From: Punica granatum
Lineage: Eukaryota; Streptophyta; Magnoliopsida; Myrtales; Lythraceae
Reading direction: 5' to 3'
NCBI RefSeq assembly: GCF_007655135.1
Contig: NC_045130.1
Span: forward strand, 23,565,363 to 23,629,362
Length of the DNA: 64,000 nucleotides
In this document: in pieces, positions 1-11,214 of the stretch
Numbering within the stretch: position 1 is the first letter of the stretch
How the letters are laid out: the number at the start of each line of letters is the position of its first letter
Notes under the pieces: model-generated
Seen by the model: only the letters and a program-made list of their open reading frames with translations
Database searches by the model: none
What the model was told of the DNA's origin: nothing
Position numbers and translations under genes: made by a program

Positions 1-2977
1 CAACCCCAAATAAGCCTTTCTTACCCTGCTCCACCGTCTCTAAACATTCCTCCCACTGAACCGGGCACGCCTACTCAGGCTGCCCCTCCAGCTCTACCGA
101 AAAACATTCCTCCCGAAGTGGAGAATGAACAGGAGAGGAGAATAAAGAGAATGGAGGAAACCATTCGAGCCCTCCAAGTAGGCAATTCCCGTTTCGATTT
201 CGGTGACAGTAACTGGAATCTCTTCCCGGGCATGCGGCTGTCCCCTAAAATCAAAATTCTAGATTTCAAGAGATACGACGGGACCAGAGACCCTCGGCAT
301 CATCTCCGTCACTATCAGAGCAAAATGCTCTCACACTGGGATTATGAGGAATTCGTTATTCAGACTTTCCAAGACAGTCTTACGGGATCGGCGCTAGATT
401 GGTTTATGACCCTAAAAGCTGGCGACGTCCTTACATGGACAGATCTATCTCAGAAGTTCCTCGACCAGTATCGATTTTGTGCGGAGACACCCCCTACTCT
501 TCTCGATCTCAGCATGACAGAGATGAGAGAGGGTCAAGCTTTTGAAGTATATGCAACGGAGTGGAGGGGAAAAGCGGCAAAGCACATTCCTCCTATCATT
601 GAGCGACAGCAAGTTCAGCTGTTTCACTCCACGCTCAGGGGTGCATACTACTCATATCTCCTGGCTCATACCTCCTCCTTCTCGGACTTGATTGAGGCAG
701 GAAAGAAGCTTGACATGGGTGTTAAGTTGGGGAGAATTGAAGGCCCATCGAGGAAGAAGGATGGAGAGACATCGAAGAAGTAGACTGTTGGAACCTCCAA
801 GAGAAGCAAAGACGTGACTATTGGCGCCGTCAATTCCGGACATCAGGCTTCACAGCCGATTTCGGTGGACTATACTCCTGCATTGCAGACTTCTCAGGCA
901 TATGCACATCTCGTGCATTATGTCCAGCCCTACCAAACATCGTAGGCTTATTTCCCAACCCCGCCAACTGTTATCCAGTCACAACCTAACAATACGATCC
1001 TGTTCGGGTTCAACAAGGTAGACCCCCGGCTTCAAGATCTGCTCAGCCGGCTCAACGTAATCCAGCCCCCAGAACTCAACAGGGCAATGCTGTTCCATCG
1101 CGTCAGCGCAAGAAGTACACCACTCTACCAGCTTGTCCCTCCCACATATTCAAGAAGCTTCTCGCTGGCAATAAGATCAAAACAGAAGCGCTCGGTCCCA
1201 AATTTGACCCCGCAGTGCAGAATCAGAACTTGCACTGTGAATTCCATCGGGGTGCTCCTGGTCACACCCTGGACAATTGCTGGACACTCCGGAACAAAAT
1301 TCAAGAGATGATTGACACAAGGCAGATCTCCTTTAATGAGGTGAAGCCACCGAATGTCCGCGCAAACCCCCTCCTCGATCATGGATCAGGTTCTGGACCT
1401 TCTATCAACATGATTAGCATCGCCGCTATCGGAGAAGATGAGGACACGCAGAAGATTCCAATTCCGTTCGTCATCAACCATGCTCCGACAGAAGTTGCAA
1501 TTGCTGCCGTCCCGTTCATTATCGAGCTTCTTGCGAAGGAGCCATACCAGGATAACCGAGTTCCCTGGACATATGAGGGTGAGGTTGCCAATGTAGAACT
1601 AGAAATGAGCGCGATGGGTATCACGCGCTCAGGACGAGTTTATCAGGGTCCAGAGTCTGTTGAGAAAGGGAAGGCTCCTACTACCGCATTCTTAGCCGTT
1701 CCAAAAGCCGTGCCACTCCTTACAAAGAAGGTCACCGATCAGGAAGCTGAAGCTTTCATGAAGGTGATCAAAGCAAGCGAATACAAAGTGATGGAGCAAA
1801 TGGGCAAGTCACCAGCCCACATCTCGCTACTTGCATTGCTTTTGAGCTCCGAGCCGTATCGGAATGCTTTGTTGAAAGTTCTCACTACGGCACAAGTCCC
1901 AAAAGATACTGCACCAGATAGGATCGAGGAGACTGTGAACTCCATCTTCTCGAATCAGATCTCCTTTGCCGATGATGAGCTTCCATCAGAAGGTCAGGGA
2001 CACTTGCGGGCATTGCACATAGTCTGCAAGTGCAACAATCACGTCATTGGTCGAGTCATGATCGACAATGGCTCTACTCTCAACGTTTGCCCCGTCTCCA
2101 CGCTGAAACAGATGAACGTGGATATGAGTCACATCCGTGCAAGCAAGACCACTGTTCGAGCCTTTGATGGCTCCAGGAGAGAAGTAAACGGAGAAATCGA
2201 CCTCCTGATCGATGTAGGTCCTTGCTCATTCTCTGTCACCTTTCAGATCCTCGAGATACCTAATGCTTTCAGCCTCTTGCTCAGGAGACCATGGATTCAC
2301 GCCGCCAGCGCTGTTCCTTCATCGCTACACCAGAAGTTGAGGTTCTTTGTCGAAGGCAAGCTCATCACTGTCAACGACGAAGAAGATTACGCAGTCTATA
2401 AGGAGACAGCAGTCCCTTACATTAGCATTAGAGAAGATCAGAATCTTCCCTTTCACTCTTTCGACACCATTTCCGTGATTCGGGATTACGGAGAAGTCGG
2501 TCCATCACGGACCGATCGCATGATTGGGAAAGTTCTGTTGAAGAACGACTACGTCCCCGGAACTGGACTCGGGGCACGTGCACAGAGAATCCTCCGACCA
2601 ATTAAAATGGAGGAATACCGCAATAGGAGGGGACTCGGCTTTCGCCCCTCTTGTCATGAGATCGTGCAGGCTCGTCGTGGAAAGCATCTCCATCGCCTTG
2701 TTGCACATTACGGAAAGCTCTTCAGGGGCATTTTGGTTCCACCGCTCTCACAGTTTTTTGCCGCACCACCACAAATCATGGGAGGCACCTCCGATAGCCC
2801 AATCACTGAATCAAATGACTTCTTTTCGGATGCAGTTGAAGCGTTTTTGGCTTTGCCAACCATATATGTCGTCACTAAGGAGACATCTTCCAGGGTTCAT
2901 ATCCGCCCTGTACAGGAGGATGAGGAGCTTACTAACTAGACTTCAGTTCCACTCTACTCGGCCATAGTTGTTGATGT
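1..2977 (+). pseudogene. gag-pro of element A1 (exon 1, degenerate)
   Basis: Gag forms the particle and the protease matures it. The reading frame is open at base 1 and runs to a TAG at 781, where copy D has a Gln codon. A second TAG lies at 943, also Gln in D. A one-base deletion near 985-990 moves the frame, which then stays open from 1215. A zinc-knuckle-like Cys/His cluster (CEFHRGAPGH...C) lies near 1236-1285. The protease region follows, with the active-site-like motif IDNGS at 2061-2075 (catalytic Asp codon 2064). A TAG at 2937 replaces the Trp seen in D. The original frame ends with VVDV and a TAA at 2979, inside the predicted intron. Homology to the gag of B and D is clear throughout. 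Confidence 0.88.
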
Positions 2978-3172
2978 GTAAGACAGTCTTTATATATAAT
3001 GCTACCTGTATGTCGGCAATGCCATAAGCCACATAACGGAAGATGGGTTTTTGTTATGGCTTGTTAATAAAATCCCTGCATGCTTTTTGAATTTCTGTGT
3101 TTAAATTTTCTCGCTCTCTTGCACTTACTTCTAGCATCTTTAATTTCTAAAACAATTCGCTTTCGTGTCCAG
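2978..3172 (+). other. Predicted 195-bp intron between protease and RT (element A1)
   Basis: The donor GTAAGA starts at 2978, directly overlapping the gag-pro stop codon, and the acceptor CGTGTCCAG ends at 3172 after a T-rich stretch. The exon leaves two bases of a codon and the next exon supplies the third (phase 2), so splicing joins gag-pro to pol in frame and removes the stop. B and D predict the same structure. Ogre elements are known to carry an intron at this position. Splicing itself is inferred. Confidence 0.75.
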
Positions 3173-6100
3173 GCTCCAATCGAATCCAAATCACCGATGC
3201 AACGATTCGAATTCATTCGAAACACATCTCAGAAAGTCCCTACACATATACTTCGGGGAAGGATTTGACGAGGACGGTCGCGTGCCCGAGATAGAAGAGA
3301 GTTTGCATCGTCTTGAAAACCATCAACACACTTCAATTGAGCCAACCAAAGAGATCAACATAGGCACTACAGAAGAACAACGCACCCTAAGGATCGGGAC
3401 AGGTCTCGACCCCACACAGAGAGCTCGAATGATCGATTTCTTGACAGAGTATTAAGAGGTCTTTGCTTGGTCTTATACTGATATGCCAGGCTTAGACCCC
3501 TCGATCGTAAAGCATTTCCTCCCACTCGACACTGAAAGATTTCCGCCCAAACGTCAACACTTACGGCGTCAACGAGCTGATCTTCTTCTCCGCATTAAAG
3601 AGGAGGTCGTTAAGCAGGTGGATGCGGGATTCTTGGAGGTATGCAATTACTATGAATGGGTAGCGAACGTTGTGCCAGTGGAAAAGAAGAACGGGAAAGT
3701 CAGAGTCTGCATCGACTACCAAGACCTTAACAAGGCCAGTCCTAAGGATAACTTCCTGTTGCCCCATATCGACGTCTTGGTGGACAATACAGCACGCCAC
3801 ACACAATTCTCCTTCATGGACGGTTTCTCTGGATACAATTAGATTCAGATGGCCGAGGAGGATAAGATCAAAACGACGTTCATCACAATGTGGGGGACGT
3901 TCTGTTACAAGGTCATGTCTTTCGGTCTAAAAAACGCCGAGGCAACCTATCAGCGGGCAATGGTCACTCTCTTTCATGACATGATGCATAAAGAGATAGA
4001 GGTCTACGTCGACGACATGATTGCAAAGTCCAAAGAAGGTGAAGATCATCTGGTCAACCTCAAGCGGCTATTCGATCGTCTCAGGAAGTACAAGCTTTGA
4101 CTCAACCCTGCGAAATGCACCTTCGGCGTCAATTCAAGGAAATTACTAGGGTTTGTAGTTAGTGAGAAGGGCATTGAGGTCGACCCCGACAAGGTCAAGG
4201 TGATCATGGAATTGCCCCCTCCATCGACAGTGCGCGTAGTAAGGAGCTTCCTAGGACGGCTGAATTACATCGTGCGTTTCATTGCAAATTTAACAGAAAA
4301 GTGCCAACCACTCTTCCGTTTGCTTCGCAAAAATGCAGCGGTCAAATGGGATGACGAGTGTCAGAAAGATTTTGATACAGTCAAGGCATACTTAGTTCAG
4401 TCGCCGGTGTTGGTTCCACCTTCACCGGATCGTCCTCTCATTCTGTACCTGACGGTACGCCGACAATCCATCGGATGCATGTTAGGGCAAAAGGACGATT
4501 CCTCTCACGCAGAGCGAGCAATTTATTATTTAAGCAAAAAGTTCACTGAAGGGGAGTCTAATTACCCTGAGATAGAGAAAATGTGTTGCGCACTTGTGTG
4601 GGTCATGCAAAGACTCCGGCAATACACTCTCTACCATACTGTTCGCCTGCTGTCAAAGGCAGATCCGTTAAAATATCTACTCGGCAGTCCATCCTCCATG
4701 AGGAACGTAGCAAAATGGTGTTGCCAACTGACGGAGTATGACATCGAGTACGTATCACGCACATCAATGAAGGGCCAAGCAATTGCAGATCATTTAGCAG
4801 AGTTTCCGATTGAGGACAACACACCGATCAACTCTGATTTTCCAGACGAAAGGATCCTCCAAGTGAGCGATGAGGAAGAGACTCTAGGATGGAAGATGTA
4901 CTTTGACGGCGCAGTCAATTCCACCGGGTCTGGTATTGGCGCGACGCCGATATCCCCTAAGGGGCGTCATTTCCTTGTTGCAGTGAAGATTGATTTCCCT
5001 TTCACCAACAACATAGCCGAATACGAAGCTTGTATCCTTAGCTTGCAAGCGGCGATCAACCTCAAAGTCAAGGAGCTAAAAGTGTTTGGCGATTCTATGC
5101 TTACGATCTTCCAGACGCTCAAACAATGGAAGACAAAAGATTCGAAGCTGGTGCCGTATCATGAGTACCTTGAAGAGTTGACAGAGAACTTCGAGGATAT
5201 CTCATTTACGTACACACCACGCATGAAGAACCAGTTCGCAGATGCACTTGCGACGCTCGCATCCATGGTGAGCATTACGAAGGAGAATCTCGTCAAGCCC
5301 CTCGAGTTTGAGATTGCTCAGGGCCCTGCCCATTGCGATGTAATTGATGCAGTTGACGGCAAACCGTGGTACGCAAACATCAAGCACTTGCTGCAAACAG
5401 GTCAATTCCCAGCGTTCACCGATCGTCATGACCGAAGGACTCTCCGACGCATTGCAACACACTTTTTCCTGAGTGGCAAGACTCTCTACCGCCATTCATT
5501 CAATGCTACTCTACTTCGGTGTGTCGATGAGAACGAGGCACAACGCCTCATGGAAGAAGCGAACGAGGGAAATTGTGGACCTCACATGAACGGGCTCATG
5601 CTAGCAAAGAAGCTCATGCGACTCGGGTACTTCTGGTCTACCATGGAGACTGACCGCGTCAAGCATGTCAGGTACTGTCACTTGTGTCAAGTCTACGCGA
5701 GATCAGAGTACCACCCAACGAGCTGCATCTAATGGCTGCTCCGTGGCCCTTTTCAATGTGGGGCATGGACGTGATTGGTCCTGTCAACCCCAAAGCATCC
5801 AATGGACACTTGTTCATACTGGTAGCTATCGATTACTTTACTAAGTGGATCGAAACTATCACCCTTGCGTCGGTCACTGCAAAGGCCGTGACTCGCTTCC
5901 TCAAATGCAACATCATTGCGCGGTATGGGGTCCCTTTGACTTTCATCACCGATGATGCCAAGAACTTGAATAATAAGCTCATTGACGAGCTCTGTGCACA
6001 GTTCAGAATACAACATCGCAATTCCTCTCCATATCGTCCACAAATGAATGGTGCGGTAGAGGCAGCGAATAAGAACATAAAGAAAATCATCGAAAAAATG

Positions 6101-6608
6101 ACGATGAATTACAAGGACTGGCACGAGATGCTCCCGTTCGCACTCTTGGCATATCGGACTTCTATCCGCTCATCTACTGGGGCAACCCCGTATTTTTTGG
6201 TCTACGGCATGGAAGCATTTCTTCCAATCGAAGTGACGATTCCCTCCATGAGGGTTCTTGCTAAGTACAAACTCAAGGAAGCAGAATGGGCGAAGCAACG
6301 CTACGAACAACTTAATCTCATTGACGAGAAGCGACTTACAACACTTTGCCACTGTTAATGCTATCAGCAAAGAAAGGCCCGACCATTCAACAAGAAAGTT
6401 CATCCTCACGAGTTTAGCCCTAGCGACCTCGTCTTGCGGAAAGTCTTGCACATCGCCCTAGATTCCAGGGGCAAGTTTGCTTACAAATACGACGGTCCCT
6501 TCATCGTTAAAGAAGTCTTTGACGGAGGGGCAATCATTCTCAATGATATGGACGGAAACGAGAACGCTCTTCCGATCAATGCTGATGCTCTTAAGAAATA
6601 CTATCCAT
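3173..6608 (+). pseudogene. pol of element A1: RT, two RNase H regions, integrase (degenerate)
   Basis: This encodes the enzymes for reverse transcription and integration. Reverse transcriptase shows the YVDD catalytic motif near 4005-4016. The first RNase H region (about 4380-4800) lacks the usual leading Asp. The second, archaeal-like RNase H begins with MYFDGAVNSTGSGIG near 4897, with later acidic residues in NIAEYEA, VFGDS and QFADAL. Integrase has a His/Cys zinc region (about 5560-5700) and the core acidic residues in WGMDVIGP, TDDAKN and NGAVEAANK. The end is a GPF-type module. Damage: TAA 3453, TAG 3840, TGA 4098, a frameshift near 5698 and TAA 6356. The last codons (KKYYP in copy D, then a stop) run straight into the LTR of A2 at 6609. 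Confidence 0.9.
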
Positions 6609-8176
6609 TGTCAGCACCCCATTTTGGCTCACTTTTCCCAAACGACGATATCAGCAATGATCCAAGTCACAACCTGAGCAGAATACAGAAAAACGACTTA
6701 ACAGAGCAGAAAATCACTATTCATCCTCAAGTCGGCAAAATCGGGCAAATGACACATGCATTGGACAGAAGGAGTCCAGGGGTCATCAAGGAGCAACAGA
6801 GTGACTAGAGAGCTCAGCAATATCCAAAACCGGCATTTTCAGTATATCACACAGACAGTCCTATTTTCCGATAGTTCGCTCAATCATCGGAAGATAGCCA
6901 ATATTGGACTCCAAAAATCCACTTCAACGCCAAACAAATGAAAAGTGTCCCTAAAGGCATTTTGCAAATCATCTGCTCTATACAGAACAACTTTCTGTAT
7001 ACAGACAACTTTTCAGTGGAAGTCCAAAATTGCCGGTTTCTCGGAGAAAAGTTAATTCCAAATATCAGATGCGGCCATGCCCCTCAATCATACAGAGCAC
7101 GAGTAGTGCTTCATATTGTCTTTTAGAAGCCATACAGACACTCTGAATGACTTCCGAACGACAAAACGGGCATACCCTTCTTCGGAAGAGCGTAACCGGA
7201 GACTGGTTTGATGGAATTACGGCAAACGAAGTTCACACTACATTGCCCTGAAAACTCCAGCGGACATTCGTAATTGGGCAAAACAGACAGCGAAACCCTT
7301 CACGGTTTCCCGAGTAACCTCCGAGGGGCACAAAAGGCCATTTTCAGTGAAAATCCATATCCGGAGGTCCTCTTTGGGGAAACTTGACGCCGGATGCTCA
7401 CCTTACACAATGCTAGCCTTCTCAAGGCTCAATGTGGAATCGTCGGAATGAATCACACAACTCATCTAGACCCCTCGAGCAGTGCTTTAAGGGTCTCAGA
7501 TGCACTTTTCATATCCTTAGAGGCCCAATCTCAACAAACAGAGATCGCAGTAATCTCCAGATCGCCCAAGAAACTCAGAAAGCAATCTGAGAAATCCAGT
7601 TTCGGCCTCCTAGGACATCTCCGGCTCCATATTTGTATTTACCGGCTTAAGGGACAAGTGCCCACGTAATTTGACAATTTATGTCAAAATGACCGCTGTC
7701 AGAAGTGGGTAACCTCGCTCTGAATGCATAAAAGGAGCAAAACCGGCTTCCAAGCCTCATACAGACATTTGGCAATTTCTCACGGAAAATGCCAATCTCG
7801 GACTCATTAAATCCATTTCCTCGCGTATATCGATAATTCGACGTTCAATTCAAACCACGAACTTCGAATGTGCGATCAATCGAGATCCGAGCTTTTTCCC
7901 GGTTTCTCCTCTTCGGTTGTGGGACCCACGGGCTACTCAAGATGAGTCACCCTTTACTCTAGAAGCTTCTTCTTCTTCTTCAATTCAAGAAGCCAACTTG
8001 CCTTCTCTTAGCCAAAATATCTTGGAGAGATTGAAGACAACACTCAACTTCTCATCAATGCTCATCAATGTCTTATCTCTTCTTCATTAATGCAATGGAA
8101 GAGGATGAGGCTTGATATTTTCTAAGCATGGGGGTTAAGAGCACTTGCTTTTGCTAATTGTGTCATTAGCTTTGTC

Positions 8177-8184
8177 TATAAATG
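8177..8184 (+). promoter_or_regulatory. TATA-like box of the A2 LTR
   Basis: TATAAATG stands in the context GTCTATAAATGGCCC, about 1.57 kb into the LTR, and a CT-rich stretch starts about 40 bases downstream. Solo LTR C has the same box in the same place (25876-25882, - strand), and B, D and E have AT-rich boxes at the equivalent position. Transcription would start near 8205-8215. The start site is inferred. Confidence 0.55.
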
Positions 8185-8528
8185 GCCCAAAAGTGATTAA
8201 GATAATTACTTCTCCTCTTACACACTCTCTCCAACCTTTCTCCTTCAAGAAATCCTCTTAAACTCCATAGCCAAGAACACTCAAGAACCAGAAAAATTCA
8301 GCACTTAGAAGGAAGAGAAAAGAGAACCGAAAAGATCCAAAGAGAGCCTTGAGTTCTTAAGTCGGAAGCCGATGTTCATCATCCCGACTTAAGCTCAAAA
8401 ATTCTCAAACTTCATATCCCACTCATTTTGGACCCAGGGAGTTCATTGGTGAAGTTGGTTTTTCCATTTGAAGTCTTTAAATTATTGTTTCAGGTCAAAT
8501 AGTGCATTTCGGGTGAAATCGCTACTCT

Positions 8529-8690
8529 CGGGTGAATAGTGACCCGCCCGCGCACGCCCGCGTGCCCCGCGCGCACGCTACGCGCCCCGAGCACGCCGGC
8601 GTGCCCCGCGCGCCCCGCGCGCACGCCTGCACGTCCGCGCGCCTGCCCGCGCCCCGCGTACCTCGAGCGCCTCCCGTGCATTCCAGCCAC
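8529..8690 (+). repeat. GC-rich tandem island in the A2 LTR
   Basis: Irregular repeats of GCCCGCGCACGCCCGCGTGCC type, nearly pure GC with alternating purine and pyrimidine runs. The island sits just after a conserved block (GGGTGAATAGTGAC) about 350 bases downstream of the TATA-like box. The same slot holds unrelated arrays in C, D and E. It is open in several frames only because of its composition. Confidence 0.75.
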
Positions 8691-10355
8691 ACTTCCCGTG
8701 CACCTAGCTCCCCGAACGTGCATCCCTTGCACCCAAACACTCTTCCAAGCATTCAACCGAGTCACCCGACTCTCGAACACTTCCCCGACTCTTTCCTCGT
8801 ATCCTGAGGCTAGGTAAATCACTCTTGACTTAGAGGAGTTAGGGCTCTTTATATTATTTGCATGGCTATGAAGTATTATGGTATTTTATGCATACTTAAC
8901 TTGCAAGACTTAATTTTCATACACTTTTATGTTATGTTATGCATGTTTACCACCTTATAACTTGCTAGCAGGTCGGAAAAAGGTTTGGATTGTCGTTTGG
9001 AAGACCATCCCGACCCGGAAATGGCGAGCAAGCTCACGGCCAAGTCTCTAAATGGGATGGCCGAGTCTTAAGTTGCTCTTTTCGGGTCAAGATTGGTCTC
9101 CTTAGCCCGATCCAAGTTAGTTTCCAAGTTTATTTTGTTGTTCTTGCATGCATGAAGCCGATATTATTTTATCGATTCCTTAAATAACATGTTTGTGAAT
9201 GTTTGCATGTTTAAATGAGTTAATCAAATCATGGTAATACCGGCTTTTTTTGTCAAAAACGTGTTTTTCATCATGTTTGATGTTTGAGCATGCGAAAAAT
9301 GATTAAACCAAGACAAAGAAATTATTTGTGATTTGAATCGAGCCATGAGAGTATTCGGCCATCTTTGACAAGGTGAAGCCGAGGGCTTCTTGGCCTTTTT
9401 GAATCAAGAATGATTTCCTTATTTCAAGTTTAATTCATTTCTCGGATTGTATGAAATCGTAGTTTCGATATTTCCACGATTCCCATGTTAAAACATCGAT
9501 TACATGTCTTTTCAAAACAGAACATGCATGGATTCGGGTATCGTTGACTCATTCGGGTCCATTCGGTTACGAGGGTAGTTTCGGTCATTGGACCAAATAT
9601 CCTCGATCCTTACGGATTCGTGTTGGTCGTCGAATCACGAATCGTTTTCACAATTAAAGTATTCGGCAATAACCTTAAGCATTAATTCCACGAACGGGTT
9701 AATCGGGACGTTCACACAGTTAATTCATTCAATTTAAACAACTTTGCACGAATTGGACATTAATTTGTAACTCGCGTCGACGAATTACAAAACGGTGTTA
9801 ATGCCCTTTTAAAAACCCTCATACTTTCAAATCCTTATTGTGTTGTTCTCCTTTTCTGAAAACAAATTTTCAAATCAAGGGCAAGAACATCATTTCGTGA
9901 TTCGCCGACATCCTAGTGCAGTTTAAGATGTCAGTTGGGTATTCTGTATCAAAATACAATTATCGGACTAATCATTTCACTCGACTTAACCAAATCCTAG
10001 AAAATGGTTAGGCGGAACTCTAGGTTCCAAATCTAGAGTCAAAATACAAGTTTGGATCAATTCAGTGGTAATTCAGTGTCACAACACCGAATCACTATAA
10101 AAGCAATCCACACACATGATATTCGATTCTCTATTCCAAATTTCCAACAAAAGCAGAATACTAAAACATTGGCACGTGTTTGATTGCTTAGCATATGGCA
10201 TTTACTTGCAAAAACACTTTTGGATTAATAAACTTGTTAATCCACGTACATTCGGTAAATACAAAACACCTTGTCTGTTATTAACATGTTGCGTGTTATC
10301 TTTCCGCACTTGTTTGCCATGCGGGTCGAGCTTGATCCCTAGGCCGAATAATATT

Positions 10356-10426
10356 AGGGTTCAACACCCTAATCATCGAGCACAGGGTTCAACGCCCTAA
10401 TCAACACTCACAGGGTCCAACGCCCT
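10356..10426 (+). other. Three small hairpins in the A2 LTR (AGGG...CCCT type)
   Basis: AGGGTTCAACACCCT (10356), AGGGTTCAACGCCCT (10384) and AGGGTCCAACGCCCT (10412) each fold into a 4-bp stem with a 7-base loop. Homologous sets occur at the same place in the LTRs of B, C, D and E, in B with different but paired stems. Confidence 0.55.
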
Positions 10427-11195
10427 ATTCAGTGAGAGCGTCCATTGAATTTCAGTTCTTCGGTCTTTTTCCCTAAACTCACGGTGAGTTAGAGTGGAAT
10501 AATAACCGAACGCGAGTCGACTGGAATTCGGCCATTTGTAATTTGTATTTATTGTTTTCGAGAGCATTGTAAGGACTTTTATTTTGTACATTTTGTTCTG
10601 TAAGAATTCCAGTCGGTGAGCGAACGGTCCGAGAGTCGAATTAATCGAATCGGTTTAATGCTTGCCCAAAGGAAAGTAAGCCCAAGAACTCGCGGTTTTG
10701 GTTCACGCAGGGATTCAACCTCCATGGTTAGATGAACTGTAACGCAAGATTGTGAACCAACTCCCTGACATAAGGGTTTAATTCTCTCTCGGCTTCTCAA
10801 CCGACCTCGTTTAGTTCACCGAATTTTCGGTGTCAAAACGTGCGAGCCGAGTGCAACTTAATTCATGCGGTAAATCATAAAACATGCAAGCCTAGCAAAC
10901 CAGAGTATCGAAAGGGCGTGCGGGATATAGGCCCGCACGTAACATGAACCCCCGAACACGGATTTTCCGGTTCCGCACAAACCAATGCCTTAACAACAAC
11001 TAGGTGTTCCATACCCCTAGACCCGGGTAACTTATCCGCCCTCGACCTTCGGGTCGTAAAATGATAAGTGGCGACTCCTTCTCTCACGCGTGTCCGTCAC
11101 TCGTCCCCACGGGAAGGTGGACAATCCCAAGCCGCGCGATCCAAAAGCGCGCAATGCGGGCCCCGACGAAAGTCCACATTCGGGTCCGTACAGCT

Positions 11196-11214
11196 TGGCG
11201 ACTCCACTGGGGAC
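11196..11214 (+). promoter_or_regulatory. Primer binding site of A2
   Basis: TGGCGACTCCACTGGGGAC starts three bases (GCT) after the LTR end and begins with TGG, as needed to pair with the CCA end of a tRNA. The identical 19-mer occurs in B (35606-35624, - strand). Tat/Ogre elements are reported to use a tRNA-Arg primer; I have not matched the tRNA. Confidence 0.85.

Larger units (their letters stand above)
1..6608 (+). mobile_element. Element A1: truncated, degenerate Tat/Ogre-type Ty3/gypsy retrotransposon
   Basis: Gag, protease, an intron, reverse transcriptase, RNase H and integrase follow one another on the + strand in the order of a Ty3/gypsy element. The left part (LTR, ORF1, start of gag) lies outside the window: position 1 corresponds to position 13151 of the sister copy A2. 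The right end is cut at the last pol codons by the LTR of A2. No 3' trailer or polypurine tract stands before that LTR, which argues for an insertion rather than a normal element end. Several stops and at least two frameshifts make A1 the most decayed copy, consistent with being the oldest layer. Confidence 0.9.
6609..11192 (+). repeat. 5' LTR of A2 (4584 bp)
   Basis: The LTR runs from TGTCAGCACCCC to GGGTCCGTACA, so the ends are TGT...ACA. Both borders are fixed by comparison with B, C, D and E, whose LTRs have the same start and a related end. It contains a TATA-like box (8177), a GC-rich tandem island (8529-8690), three small hairpins (10356-10426) and a PBS-like 10-mer (11069). It is close in sequence to the solo LTR C in inverse orientation. 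No supported gene lies inside it. Small open frames such as 7394-7669 recur in C but are broken in D and E. Confidence 0.9.

Noticed and set aside
7394..7669. A 91-codon open frame in the A2 LTR, nearly identical in C (26401-26676, minus)
   Set aside because: The homologous stretch is broken in the LTRs of D and E, and the conservation between A2 and C extends equally over the non-coding flanks.
8490..8822. Overlapping open frames on both strands in the A2 GC-rich island, and the same in C
   Set aside because: High GC content removes stop codons; the products are Ala/Arg/Pro-rich and differ by repeat number.
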